Shown: positions 17,997-32,927 of the stretch, piece by piece
Layout of the letters: every line of letters starts with the position of its first letter
How positions within the stretch are numbered: position 1 is the first letter of the stretch
NCBI GenBank assembly: GCA_022072255.1
Contig: JAJVHZ010000093.1
Span: 1 to 48,151, forward strand
From: Gammaproteobacteria bacterium
Lineage (GTDB): Bacteria; Pseudomonadota; Gammaproteobacteria; JAJPIJ01
Reading direction: 5' to 3'
DNA: 48,151 nucleotides
The notes under the pieces: generated by a model
What the model was told of the DNA's origin: nothing
The model's database searches: none
The model's input: only the letters and a program-made list of their open reading frames with translations
Position numbers and translations under genes: made by a program

Positions 17997-19304
17997 ATGA
18001 GCGCCGTCGCCGATCTCACCGGGTCCGATCACCGGCCGCTGGCCGATCGGCTGCGGCCGTCGCGGCTGGAAGAGGTCATCGGCCAGGACCACATCCTCGC
18101 GCCGGGCAAACCGCTGCGGCGGGCGATCGAATCCGGGCAGCTGCATTCCATGGTGCTGTGGGGGCCGCCGGGCACCGGCAAGACCACCCTCGCACGGCTC
18201 ATCGCCAATCACTGCGACGCCGAGTTCGGCACGCTCTCCGCCGTGCTCTCCGGGGTCAAGGATATCCGCGCCGCGGTGGAGACCGCGCGCGAGGCGCTGC
18301 AGACCCGGCAGCGTCGCACGGTGCTGTTCGTCGACGAGGCGCATCGCTTCAACAAGTCGCAGCAGGACGCCTTCCTGCCGCATATCGAAGACGGCACGAT
18401 CACCTTCATCGGCGCCACCACCGAGAATCCCTCCTTCGAGCTCAACAACGCGCTGCTCTCCCGCGCGCGCGTCTACGTGCTCAAACCGCTGACTGCCGCG
18501 CACATGCACCTGGTGATCGAGCGGGCGCTGCGCCACACCGGCGCTGCCATGTCCGTGGAGCTGCGCGAGCGGCTCGCGGCCGCCGCGGACGGCGATGCCC
18601 GGCGCGCGCTCAACCTGCTGGAGATCGCCGTCGACCTGTCCGATGGCCGGGAGATCGGCGAGGCGCTGCTCGCGGAGGTCCTGGCCGGCGGAACGCAGCG
18701 GCGTTTCGACAAGGGCGGGGAGGCCTTCTACGATCAGATCTCCGCGCTGCACAAGGCGGTGCGCGGTTCCTCGCCCGATGGCGCGCTGTACTGGTTCGTG
18801 CGCATGATCGACGGCGGCTGCGACCCTCGCTACGTCGCGCGCCGAGTCGTCAGGATGGCCGCCGAGGACATCGGGCTCGCCGACCCGCGGGCCCTGCCGA
18901 TGACGCTGGATGCCTGGGAGACCTACGAGCGGCTCGGCAGCCCCGAGGGCGAGCTCGCGATCGCGCAGGCGATCGTCTATCTCGCCTGCTGTGCCAAGAG
19001 CAATGCGCTGTACGTGGCCTACAACAGCGCCATGGAGGAAGTGCGGCGCAGCGGATCGCTGGAAGTGCCCCTGCATCTGCGCAACGCTCCGACGGCGCTG
19101 ATGAAGAAGCTCGATTACGGGCGCGGGTACCGGTATGCCCACGACGAGCAGGACGGTTACGCCGCGGGCGAGAACTATCTGCCCGAGGCGCTCGCGGGCC
19201 GCCGTTACTACGAGCCCACGGACCGCGGCCTGGAGGCGAAGATCGCCGAGAAGCTCCGGCAACTGCGCGAGCGGGACGCCGGGCATCGCAGGGACGGACG
19301 GTGA
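17997..19304 (+). CDS. rarA: Replication-associated recombination protein A (AAA+ ATPase)
   Basis: A 435-residue MgsA/Mgs1/WRNIP1-family clamp-loader-like ATPase that acts at stalled forks. Walker A is WGPPGTGKTTLAR, Walker B VLFVDEAHRFNKSQQD, sensor 1 GATTENPSFELN, and the tetramerisation domain contains KAVRGSSPDGALYWFVRM. The family opening PLADRLRPSRLEEVIGQDHI sits at residue 14. The ATG is 81 bases after lolA but lacks a ribosome site, see the -10 box just before it. Confidence 0.96.
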   Translation: MSAVADLTGSDHRPLADRLRPSRLEEVIGQDHILAPGKPLRRAIESGQLHSMVLWGPPGTGKTTLARLIANHCDAEFGTLSAVLSGVKDIRAAVETAREALQTRQRRTVLFVDEAHRFNKSQQDAFLPHIEDGTITFIGATTENPSFELNNALLSRARVYVLKPLTAAHMHLVIERALRHTGAAMSVELRERLAAAADGDARRALNLLEIAVDLSDGREIGEALLAEVLAGGTQRRFDKGGEAFYDQISALHKAVRGSSPDGALYWFVRMIDGGCDPRYVARRVVRMAAEDIGLADPRALPMTLDAWETYERLGSPEGELAIAQAIVYLACCAKSNALYVAYNSAMEEVRRSGSLEVPLHLRNAPTALMKKLDYGRGYRYAHDEQDGYAAGENYLPEALAGRRYYEPTDRGLEAKIAEKLRQLRERDAGHRRDGR

Positions 19305-19340
19305 GCCAACGCGCAGCCATCGCCCGCAGCAAGGAATGAC

Positions 19341-19727
19341 ATGGCCTGGCCAGGCCTCGTTGCTGTCGGTGTCGGCGCCATGCTCGGGGCGTGGCTGCGC
19401 TGGGCGCTGAGTCACGCCCTGAATCCCGTCTTTCCCACGGTGCCACTCGGTACGCTCGCGTCCAACCTCGTCGGCGGTTTCCTCGTCGGCGTGGCGATCG
19501 GGTTCTTCAATCAGCACCCCGGCCTGCCGCCGGAGGCCCGCCTGGCGCTGGTGACCGGTTTTCTCGGCGGGCTGACCACCTTCTCGACTTTCTCGGCCGA
19601 GGTGATCACCCTGATCGCGCGCCAGCAGTTCGGCTGGGCCCTGGGCACGGTGGGCCTGCATCTCGTCGGCTCACTGCTGCTGACGGCGCTCGGGTTCGCG
19701 GCCGTCCGGCTGGCGGCGAGCGGTTGA
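19341..19727 (+). CDS. crcB: Fluoride channel CrcB/Fluc
   Basis: A 128-residue four-helix membrane protein that exports fluoride as a dual-topology dimer. The family signature GFLGGLTTFSTFSAE is intact, as is the N-terminal GAMLGAWLRW. AAGGA precedes the ATG. It sits 36 bases after rarA, so no room exists for a fluoride riboswitch of its own. The DUF190 gene follows, a common pairing. Confidence 0.95.
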   Translation: MAWPGLVAVGVGAMLGAWLRWALSHALNPVFPTVPLGTLASNLVGGFLVGVAIGFFNQHPGLPPEARLALVTGFLGGLTTFSTFSAEVITLIARQQFGWALGTVGLHLVGSLLLTALGFAAVRLAASG

Positions 19728-19758
19728 GCGGGCAGTCGATGCGAGGCGGGGGGAAGAA

Positions 19759-20106
19759 ATGCAAGGGGCGTTCCTGAGGTTCTATGTGCATGAAGGCGAG
19801 CGGCACCACGGCAAACTGCTGTGGGAGTGGCTGCTCGAACAGGCCAAGGGGATGGGGTTGCGCGGCGGATCGGCATTGCGCGCCATGGCCGGTTTCGGGC
19901 GTCATCACACGCTGCACGCGAACCATTTCTTCGAACTCGCCGGCGATCTGCCGGTCGAGGTGGAATTCATCGTCAGCGACGAGGAGGCGAGTGCGCTGCT
20001 CGCGCTCATCGCGCGGGAGGGGGTGCGGGTCTTCTATGCGCGGATCCCGGTGAGTTTCGACGTCATCAATTCCGAAGGCGCCGATGGCGCTGGCGGGCGC
20101 GGCTGA
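19759..20106 (+). CDS. DUF190 family protein
   Basis: A 115-residue PII-like-fold protein of the DUF190 family, with FLRFYVHEGERHHGKLLWEWLL at the start and a core of AGFGRHHTLHANHFFELAGDLPVEVEFI in two parts. Members are often coded beside crcB, as here, and a regulatory or fluoride-linked role has been guessed but is not established. A GGGGGAAG site precedes the ATG. The C-terminal ten residues are Gly/Ala-rich and unconserved. Confidence 0.85.
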   Translation: MQGAFLRFYVHEGERHHGKLLWEWLLEQAKGMGLRGGSALRAMAGFGRHHTLHANHFFELAGDLPVEVEFIVSDEEASALLALIAREGVRVFYARIPVSFDVINSEGADGAGGRG

Positions 20107-20365
20107 TCGCGGGATTCCATGACATCGCGGGGGCGTGGATCGCCGCCCGCGGGCCCGAGCCGTTGCTGGCGGGCGTGCCGGCGTCGCGCCGACACCGGCG
20201 GGCAGCGGTCGCCATCGGCATGGGCGCACGCTACACTATCGCCGGAATTCGGCGCGACCCCGCAGGGAACCCATCGAGATGCACGCCACCCTTCCGCGTA
20301 CCGGGCAGGCTTCCGGTGCCGCGGCCGCTGCACCCGCCGTCGCCCGGGACAGGTAAAGACACTAG

Positions 20366-21661
<1,296 letters not shown>

Positions 21662-21790
21662 CCGCCGCGGCGTGGCGGGGACGGGAGTTGCGTGGCGGCG
21701 AAGCAGAAGTGACCGTGCCCGCGCACGCGCAACGGAGCAGTTTGGATTCGGGAGCAATGTCGATTATTCAACCTGGATTGGGGGAGTGAC

Positions 21791-23338
21791 ATGAGAATCG
21801 GTGTGCCGAAAGAGGTGTACCCCGGAGAGAGACGGGTAGCGACGACTCCGGAGGTTGCGGAAAAGCTCGTCAAGCTGGGATTCACGGTGGCCGTGGAATC
21901 CGGCGCCGGCGCGCAGGCGAACTACGACGACGACGCCTACCTCGAGGCCGGCGTCGAGGTCGTGCCCGACGCGAGGACGCTGTGGTCGACGTCCGACATC
22001 ATCTTCAAGGTCCGCGCTCCGGACCAGGAAGAGACCGACGCGATGCGCGAGGGTACAACGCTCTTGAGCTTCATATGGCCGGCGCAGAACCCCGAACTCA
22101 TGCAGAGGCTGGCGGCGAAAAAGGCTACGGTGATCGCCATGGACAGCGTGCCGCGCATCTCGCGCGCGCAGAAGCTCGATGCCCTGAGCTCCATGGCCAA
22201 TATCGCCGGCTATCGCGCCATCATCGAGGCGGCGCACCACTTCGGGCGTTTTTTCACCGGACAGATCACCGCCGCGGGCAAGGTGCCGCCGGCGAAGGTG
22301 TTCGTGATCGGCGCCGGCGTGGCCGGCCTTGCCGCCATCGGCGCGGCCTCGGGCCTGGGGGCGATCGTGCGCGCCAACGACACGCGGCCCGAGGTCGCCG
22401 ACCAGGTCAAGTCCATGGGCGGGGAGTTCATCGCGGTGAACTACCACGAGGAGGGTACGGGCACCGGCGGCTACGCCAAGGTCATGAGCGAGGGTTACCA
22501 GAAGGCGCAGCGGGAGGTGTTCGCACGCCAGGCCATGGACGTCGACATCATCGTCACCACCGCACTGATACCGGGCAAGCCCGCGCCCAAGCTCATCACC
22601 GCCGGCATGGTGGAGTCGATGAGCCCCGGCAGCGTGATCGTCGACCTCGCCGCCGAGCAGGGCGGCAACTGCGAGCTGACCGAGCCCGGCAGGGTGGCGG
22701 TCAAGCACGGGGTGACCATCATCGGCTACACCGATCTGCCGAGCCGGCTCGCGAAACAGGCGAGCACGCTGTACGCCACGAACCTGCTGCGCTTTGCCGA
22801 GGAGCTATGCCCGGGCAAGGACGGTGCCTTCAACGTCGACATGGACGACGAGGTCATCCGGGGCGCGACCACCGTGAAGGAGGGCGCCATCACCTGGCCG
22901 CCGCCGGCGCCCAAGATCTCCGCCGCCCCCGTGGCACCGGCGCCTACGGCGGTGGCGCCGCCACCGGTGGCCAAGGTGGAAAAGAAAGGCTGGTCACCGC
23001 AGCTGCGGGCGGCAGTCGTGCTCGGGGTCGGCGCCGTGCTGTTCTGGTTCATCGGCGCGCACGCGCCACCGGCGTTCATGGCGCACTTCACCGTGTTCGT
23101 GCTCGGCTGCTTCGTCGGCTACATGGTGGTGTGGAACGTGACACCTGCATTGCACACGCCGCTGATGAGCGTCACCAACGCGATCAGCAGCATCATCGCC
23201 ATCGGCGCCCTCATCCAGATCTCGATACCGGGCGTGTGGCTGAAGCTGCTCACGGCGCTCGCTCTCGTACTGACCGCAGTCAACATGTTCGGCGGATTCG
23301 CCGTCACCCAGCGCATGCTGGCCATGTTCAGGAAATGA
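21791..23338 (+). CDS. pntA: NAD(P) transhydrogenase subunit alpha
   Basis: A 515-residue subunit of the proton-driven enzyme that makes NADPH from NADH. The NAD(H)-binding domain I occupies about 1-375 (MRIGVPKEVYPGERRVATTP; GAGVAGLAAIGAASGLGAIV). A Pro/Ala linker follows near 380-405 and then four membrane helices, so this is the fused alpha1+alpha2 form as in E. coli. GGGGGAG precedes the ATG. pntB starts 12 bases after the stop. Confidence 0.97.
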   Translation: MRIGVPKEVYPGERRVATTPEVAEKLVKLGFTVAVESGAGAQANYDDDAYLEAGVEVVPDARTLWSTSDIIFKVRAPDQEETDAMREGTTLLSFIWPAQNPELMQRLAAKKATVIAMDSVPRISRAQKLDALSSMANIAGYRAIIEAAHHFGRFFTGQITAAGKVPPAKVFVIGAGVAGLAAIGAASGLGAIVRANDTRPEVADQVKSMGGEFIAVNYHEEGTGTGGYAKVMSEGYQKAQREVFARQAMDVDIIVTTALIPGKPAPKLITAGMVESMSPGSVIVDLAAEQGGNCELTEPGRVAVKHGVTIIGYTDLPSRLAKQASTLYATNLLRFAEELCPGKDGAFNVDMDDEVIRGATTVKEGAITWPPPAPKISAAPVAPAPTAVAPPPVAKVEKKGWSPQLRAAVVLGVGAVLFWFIGAHAPPAFMAHFTVFVLGCFVGYMVVWNVTPALHTPLMSVTNAISSIIAIGALIQISIPGVWLKLLTALALVLTAVNMFGGFAVTQRMLAMFRK

Positions 23339-23350
23339 GGAGACGGCGAA

Positions 23351-24766
23351 ATGAGTGAAGGTCTGGTTACTGTCGCATATCTCGGTGCGACGATACTTTT
23401 CATCCTGAGCCTGGGCGGCCTGAGCCATCCGGAGACCTCCCGCCGCGGCAATCTCTACGGCATCATCGGCATGACCATCGCCATCGTCGCGACGCTGCTC
23501 GGACCGCACGTCTCGGGCGCGGGCTTCGCCTGGATCATCCTCGCCATGCTGATCGGCGGCAGCGTCGGCCTGTATGCCGCGCGCAAGGTGCAGATGACGC
23601 AGATGCCGGAGCTGGTGGCACTGATGCACAGTCTGGTCGGTCTCGCCGCGGTGTTCGTCGGTCTGGCGAGTTACATCGATCCGGATGTTCACTACACCGG
23701 CACCGAGAAGACCATCCACGAGCTCGAGGTCTACATCGGCATCCTCATCGGCGCGGTGACCTTCTCGGGCTCGGTGATCGCCTTCGGCAAGCTCTCCGGA
23801 AAGATTGGCGGCAGGCCGATGCTGCTGCCGGCGCGGCACTGGATCAATCTCGCCGGGCTGATCGCGGTGATCGTGCTCTGCCGGACGTTCCTGAAAGCCG
23901 ATTCCGTCGGCAGCGGCATGGTGCCGCTGCTGCTGATGATCGCCATCGCGCTCGCCTTCGGCGTGCACATGGTCATGGCGATCGGCGGCGCGGACATGCC
24001 GGTGGTGGTGTCGATGCTGAACAGCTATTCCGGCTGGGCCGCCTCGGCGACCGGTTTCATGCTCTCCAACAACCTGCTCATCGTCACGGGCGCGTTGGTG
24101 GGCTCCAGCGGTGCCATTCTGTCCTACATCATGTGCGAGGCGATGAACCGCAATTTCATCAGCGTCATCGCCGGCGGCTTCGGCACGGAGGGCGGCAAGC
24201 CGGCCGCCGCGGGCGGGGCGCAGCCGGCCGGAGAGGTGGTGGCGGTGAGCGCGGCGGAGACCGCGGAGCTCATGCGGGAGGCCAGGAGCATCGTCATCGT
24301 GCCCGGCTACGGCATGGCGGTGGCGCAGGCCCAGCACACGGTCTACGAGATCACGAGGCTGCTGCGCGAGCGCGGCAGCGACGTGCGCTTCGCCATCCAT
24401 CCGGTCGCGGGCCGCATGCCCGGGCACATGAACGTGCTGCTGGCGGAGGCCAAGGTCCCCTACGACATCGTCATGGAGATGGACGAGATCAACGAGGACT
24501 TCCCGGAGACCGATCTGGCGATGGTCATCGGTGCCAACGACATCGTCAATCCGGCCGCCGAGGACGATCCGCACAGCCCGATCGCCGGCATGCCGGTGCT
24601 GGAGGTCTGGAAGGCGGGGACCTCCATCGTCATGAAGCGCAGCATGGCCTCCGGCTACGCGGGCGTGGACAATCCGCTGTTCTACAAGGACAACAATCGC
24701 ATGCTGTTCGGCGACGCGAAGAAGATGCTCGGCGAGGTGCTCGCGGTGCTGAAGACGGCGGCCTGA
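23351..24766 (+). CDS. pntB: NAD(P) transhydrogenase subunit beta
   Basis: A 471-residue partner of PntA. Nine or so membrane helices in the first 270 residues form the proton path, and the C-terminal domain III binds NADP(H) ([39 protein letters not shown]). AGGAG precedes the ATG. NADPH from this enzyme could feed glutathione-type thiol reduction and anabolism. Confidence 0.97.
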   Translation: MSEGLVTVAYLGATILFILSLGGLSHPETSRRGNLYGIIGMTIAIVATLLGPHVSGAGFAWIILAMLIGGSVGLYAARKVQMTQMPELVALMHSLVGLAAVFVGLASYIDPDVHYTGTEKTIHELEVYIGILIGAVTFSGSVIAFGKLSGKIGGRPMLLPARHWINLAGLIAVIVLCRTFLKADSVGSGMVPLLLMIAIALAFGVHMVMAIGGADMPVVVSMLNSYSGWAASATGFMLSNNLLIVTGALVGSSGAILSYIMCEAMNRNFISVIAGGFGTEGGKPAAAGGAQPAGEVVAVSAAETAELMREARSIVIVPGYGMAVAQAQHTVYEITRLLRERGSDVRFAIHPVAGRMPGHMNVLLAEAKVPYDIVMEMDEINEDFPETDLAMVIGANDIVNPAAEDDPHSPIAGMPVLEVWKAGTSIVMKRSMASGYAGVDNPLFYKDNNRMLFGDAKKMLGEVLAVLKTAA

Positions 24767-24767
24767 G

Positions 24768-24784
24768 CGCCTGCCGAGCAGGCG
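24768..24784 (+). terminator. Hairpin just after pntB, weak terminator candidate
   Basis: CGCCTGC (24768-24774) and GCAGGCG (24778-24784) form a perfect 7-bp stem with a CGA loop right after the pntB stop. No T tract follows, so it is at most a weak intrinsic or a Rho-assisted site. Confidence 0.35.
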
Positions 24785-25018
24785 TGGCGATCGGTGACGG
24801 CGGGGGCGGGTCGCCTCCCGCCGCGCGCGGCCGGCGTCGGGATCCCCGGCGGTCTGGAGCAGCGGTCGCCGACGCGGCGGGGCGAGTCGTCATGCCATAT
24901 CCGACCGGTGTCGATGCGTGTATACGGCGTCACAACCACAGCCGCCCCGGTCGCGGAAGAATATGGCTTGACCATTGCAGGGGATCGGGGGACGGACTAA
25001 GCTAATTCTCACAACTAA

Positions 25019-25053
25019 GAATCGATGCAAACGGCTTGATCCGGCATCGATTC
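25019..25053 (+). promoter_or_regulatory. Perfect 10-bp dyad upstream of the cNMP-binding/rhodanese gene
   Basis: GAATCGATGC (25019-25028) and GCATCGATTC (25044-25053) are perfect inverted repeats with a 15-base spacer. They lie in an AT-richer part of the 355-base gap after pntB, about 70 bases before the start codon. They could be an operator for a dimeric regulator or an mRNA hairpin. Confidence 0.45.
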
Positions 25054-25078
25054 GGCGAACGAACGTCAGCCTTCCCGG

Positions 25079-25098
25079 CTGTCCGGGGCAGCGGACAG
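25079..25098 (+). promoter_or_regulatory. Second leader hairpin before the cNMP-binding/rhodanese gene
   Basis: CTGTCCG (25079-25085) and CGGACAG (25092-25098) form a perfect 7-bp stem with a 6-base GGGCAG loop, ending 23 bases before the GTG start. Position near the ribosome site suggests an effect on translation. Confidence 0.4.
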
Positions 25099-25121
25099 TC
25101 CTCAGCCTACGGGACAAGTTT

Positions 25122-28085
25122 GTGGACGCAAGCCAGCTAAAAGAGCATTTTCGCCGCCTGGTGCCCTTCAATCGCCTGCGCGCACCGCAGCAGGAACGGA
25201 TACTCGGCAAGACCGAGGTGGTGGAACTGAGGCCCGGCGAAGAACTGTTCCGGCAGGGCAGCCAGGACTCCTACACCTACTATCTGCTCGGCGGATCGCT
25301 GGTCCTGAACGCCGACGGTGTGCGCGCCAAGAAGCTCGTGGCCGACACCGATGCCGCGAAATCGCCCCTGGGTCACCTGCAGCCGCGCCGCCTGAGCGCG
25401 GTCGCCGAGACCGGCGCTGCGGTCCTGAAGGTCCGCTCGGCGCTCATCGAGCGGGTGCTCGCGCCCAGGCCCGACGACGCGGAGAACCCACACGCCTTCG
25501 ACGACGTCGCCGAGGGCGAGGAGACGATGAACCCGGCGCTGATGGCGGCGGCCCTGAAGCCGGAGCTGTTCGGCAAGGTCCCGCCCGCCAACATGCAACG
25601 ACTGTTCAGCGTCATGGAATGGGTGAAATACAAGGCCGGCGACAATGTGATCCGGCAGGGCGACGTCGGCGACTACTACTACATCATCAAGGAAGGCAGC
25701 TGCGAGGTGCGACGGACGACCTCGGTCAGCGCGCACGGAATCAAGCTCGCGGAGCTCAAGCCCGGGGACGCCTTCGGCGAGGACGCCCTCATCTCCAATA
25801 TGCGCCGCAATGCCACCGTGCGCATGATCACCGACGGGGAGCTGATCCGCATCGGCAAGGACGATTTCAGCCAGCTCATCAAGGATCCGCTGCTCAAGTT
25901 CGTGACCTTCGAGGCGGCCTCGGAGAGGGTGCGTGACGGCGCGGTGTGGCTCGACGTGCGCTTCCCGGAGGAGTGCCGCAACGGCGCGCTGCCCGGCAGC
26001 ATGAACATCCCGCTGAACATGCTGCGCATGTACGCCGGCAAGCTCGACCCCGCCAGGACCTACATCACCTACTGCGACGACGGCAGCCGCAGCTCCGTGG
26101 CGGCCTTCATCCTGCGCGAGCGCGGATTCGAGGCGGCCTGCGTGGAGGGCGGTTGCGGGGCGCAGCTGGCGGCGCTCTACGCGCTGCACGCGCCGGGGTC
26201 GGAGAATCCCGACCTGACCGCCACCGTGATCCCGCGTCCGCTGGGGCAGACGGAGGGGCAGGAGACGGTGCCGATGGAGGAGGAGACCCTGCGCATCCTG
26301 GATCACCTCGCCTCGCTGCAGCTGTTCTCGAGCACGGCCGAGAAGGCCGTGATCCTCGATAAACCGCACATGCCGATCCCGCCGGATGCCGCCGCCCGTG
26401 CGGCCAACGAGCTGGCGATGCCCATCCTCATGGGCAAGGATCCGACCGCGACCAGGCCGCAGTTGCCGCCGTCCCTGGCAGCGGATGTCGACGGCGACGC
26501 GACGATCGTCAGTTACGAGGAAACACCCGTCGACGAGCCGGCCGCACCGCCGGCGGCCGCCGATCCACCGGCGCTGCAGGCCGCGGAGATCCGGTTGCGC
26601 GATCTCGAGGCCCAGTTGCGGTACGAGCGCGAGAGCGCGGAACGCCTCGGACGGGCGTTGCGCGATGCGGAGGTCCTGCTGGTCCGACAGGCCGAGGCGG
26701 CGAGCGCCGGCGCAGGCCAGGCGGCGGGCGCGGCGGAACCGGGCGCAGCGGAGAGCGAACGCGTGGAGGCGGCACTGGCCGCCGAGCGGAATCGGCTCGC
26801 GCAGGCGCACCAGCAGGAGCTCGCGAAAGTCGTGGCCGCCGAGCGCGAGCGTCTGGAGCGAGCGCATCGCGGACAGCTGGACGCGGCGCTGGCCGCGGAA
26901 CGGGATCAGGCCCAGCAGGCGAACCGCGAGGCGATCGAGGGCGCGGTCAGGGCGGAGGGCGAGCGGCTGGAAAGGGAGCGGCGCGCCGGCGCGGAGGCTG
27001 CACTGGAGGCCGAGCGCGCCCGCCTGCGGGAGCGGCACGCCGAGGAGCTTGCCGCCGCGCTCGACACGGAGCGCGCCCGCCTGGAGCACGCGTATCGCTC
27101 ACAGGTCGAGGAGCTGCAGGCCCGGCTCACCGAGAATATCGCGGTGCTGGAGCGCACCGGCGAACAGCTGCGCAACTATGAGACCGCCCTGCAGCAGAGC
27201 AGCGCAGTGTCGGCGGAACGGGACCAGCTCGAGCAGTCGTACCGCCAGCGCATCGAGGAGCTGGAGAGGCTCCTCACGGCGCAGTCGGAGGCCGAGGAAC
27301 TCCTGAGTGCCGATCGCCAGAAGCTGGCCGGGGAGCTGGCCGAGCAGCGCCGGCTGCTGGAGGAGGCCAAGCGGCAGCTGAAGGAGACGCCGGCACAGGC
27401 GCAGCAGCTGGAGCAGGCGACCGAGGCGCAACTGGCGGAGCTGCGCAAGATCCTGGGCGCGGAGTTCGCGCGCAACGCCGCGCTCGTGGAGCTGGCGCGC
27501 CAGGAGCGCTCCTCGGCGGAGGCGGCGCGCAAGCGTCTGGTCGAGCAGACCGAGCAGGTGTTCGCGGAGTATCGCGGCCGGCACGAGCGTGTGCGCATCC
27601 AGGAGGAGGACCGCGTGCGCGAGGAGCGGCGCCTCATGGAGATGGAACGCGGCTTCCTGCGTTCGGCGATGGAGGCGGCCAACCGCGTGCGCGAACAGGC
27701 CGAGCAGATGATCCGCCAGGCCGAGGAGCAGGCCACGCGCTTGCGCGCGCTCACCAGCACGCAGATCGACGCCATCGAATCCGAGGCGCGCAACGACATG
27801 AAGCGCGTGCAGGCCTCCATGCCGTGGTTGCGCGACGACAGCAGGGCCGACGCGCTCGCCGAGGCGGAGGTGCGCCTCGGGCAGGAGATCCGCCACCAGG
27901 TCGACGACATGCTGACGGCCAGGGCGCCGGCGCAGGTCGCCTCGGCCAAGATCCTCGAGCTGCAGCGCCAGGACATGGAGCGCATCCAGAAGCGCACCGA
28001 GGAAGTGAAGGTCGTCCAGAGCGGCGGCATGGAGCTCATCCGCGGCGGGCTCTCGGAGCTCGACGGCGCACCGGTCGCCGATTAG
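25122..28085 (+). CDS. Double cyclic-nucleotide-binding-fold/rhodanese/coiled-coil protein
   Basis: A 987-residue protein of unusual build. Residues 1-110 are a cNMP-binding-type domain with degenerate phosphate site. Residues 150-262 are a second one with a near-canonical phosphate-binding cassette (FGEDALISNMRRNATV, keeping the Glu and Arg). A rhodanese domain follows (about 265-360) with active-site Cys in YCDDGSRSS. After a linker, about 450-960 is one long Glu/Ala/Arg coiled coil with repeated AAERxRLxxAH-like units. No membrane segment or DNA-binding domain is seen. Function unknown; it may be a cytoplasmic scaffold gated by nucleotide and sulfur or redox signals. The GTG at 25122 is chosen because family similarity starts there (ASQLKEHFRRLVPFNRL) and upstream codons look non-coding; TTG at 24975 is the other option. 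Confidence 0.8.
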   Translation: MDASQLKEHFRRLVPFNRLRAPQQERILGKTEVVELRPGEELFRQGSQDSYTYYLLGGSLVLNADGVRAKKLVADTDAAKSPLGHLQPRRLSAVAETGAAVLKVRSALIERVLAPRPDDAENPHAFDDVAEGEETMNPALMAAALKPELFGKVPPANMQRLFSVMEWVKYKAGDNVIRQGDVGDYYYIIKEGSCEVRRTTSVSAHGIKLAELKPGDAFGEDALISNMRRNATVRMITDGELIRIGKDDFSQLIKDPLLKFVTFEAASERVRDGAVWLDVRFPEECRNGALPGSMNIPLNMLRMYAGKLDPARTYITYCDDGSRSSVAAFILRERGFEAACVEGGCGAQLAALYALHAPGSENPDLTATVIPRPLGQTEGQETVPMEEETLRILDHLASLQLFSSTAEKAVILDKPHMPIPPDAAARAANELAMPILMGKDPTATRPQLPPSLAADVDGDATIVSYEETPVDEPAAPPAAADPPALQAAEIRLRDLEAQLRYERESAERLGRALRDAEVLLVRQAEAASAGAGQAAGAAEPGAAESERVEAALAAERNRLAQAHQQELAKVVAAERERLERAHRGQLDAALAAERDQAQQANREAIEGAVRAEGERLERERRAGAEAALEAERARLRERHAEELAAALDTERARLEHAYRSQVEELQARLTENIAVLERTGEQLRNYETALQQSSAVSAERDQLEQSYRQRIEELERLLTAQSEAEELLSADRQKLAGELAEQRRLLEEAKRQLKETPAQAQQLEQATEAQLAELRKILGAEFARNAALVELARQERSSAEAARKRLVEQTEQVFAEYRGRHERVRIQEEDRVREERRLMEMERGFLRSAMEAANRVREQAEQMIRQAEEQATRLRALTSTQIDAIESEARNDMKRVQASMPWLRDDSRADALAEAEVRLGQEIRHQVDDMLTARAPAQVASAKILELQRQDMERIQKRTEEVKVVQSGGMELIRGGLSELDGAPVAD

Positions 28086-28150
28086 GGCGCCGGGGCGTTC
28101 AGCCGCGTTCCCCCCTCCCGGGGCGTGCTGTATCCTGACGGCCCCTTGAA

Positions 28151-28240
<90 letters not shown>

Positions 28241-28514
28241 CTTCCAGTCCCTGAGTGGGCGAATTTCAGGATCGCAGCCGAGACCGAAAATGTTGCCCAT
28301 CGTGGGGCTGGCAGATTCGCGAAACGTTCGACACCTCTTCCACCCCGCACGCAGCAAGCCGCCATCGCCCCATCAGGCCGGGCGCATCGAAGCGGCCGCC
28401 CGCGCCCTCGATGCCGCCGCCCTTTCGACCGAAGTGTTCGGATGACCACGGACGACGCCGCTGCCGCCCGAACCGGGCGCAGGCGGGTCGAGGCCGGAGG
28501 CAATGCAGTCATGA

Positions 28515-29894
<1,380 letters not shown>

Positions 29895-29998
29895 CCGGTC
29901 GCCCTTCGCCCTACGCCAGGCGACTGCGGCTCGGCAGGATTTGGTCCCGAGTCGAGACCGGCGCACGCGCTCCCGCAGTCCTGCGCCAGCCTTGTTTC

Positions 29999-30038
29999 GC
30001 CGCGACCGGGTCCGGACTACCGGCTGCCCGGTCGCGGC
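29999..30038. terminator. Long hairpin between convergent gdhA and katG
   Basis: GCCGCGACCGGG (29999-30010) and CCCGGTCGCGGC (30027-30038) form a perfect 12-bp stem with a 16-base loop that itself holds CCGG twice. It lies in the gap between two convergent genes. There is no T tract on either strand. Confidence 0.45.
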
Positions 30039-30075
30039 TGCGCTCCATGGATCTTCCCGGAGCGCTCCCCCGCGA

Positions 30076-32927
<2,852 letters not shown>

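Noticed and set aside
19305-19340. Fluoride riboswitch ahead of crcB
   Set aside because: Only 36 bases separate rarA and crcB and no riboswitch fold is visible there.
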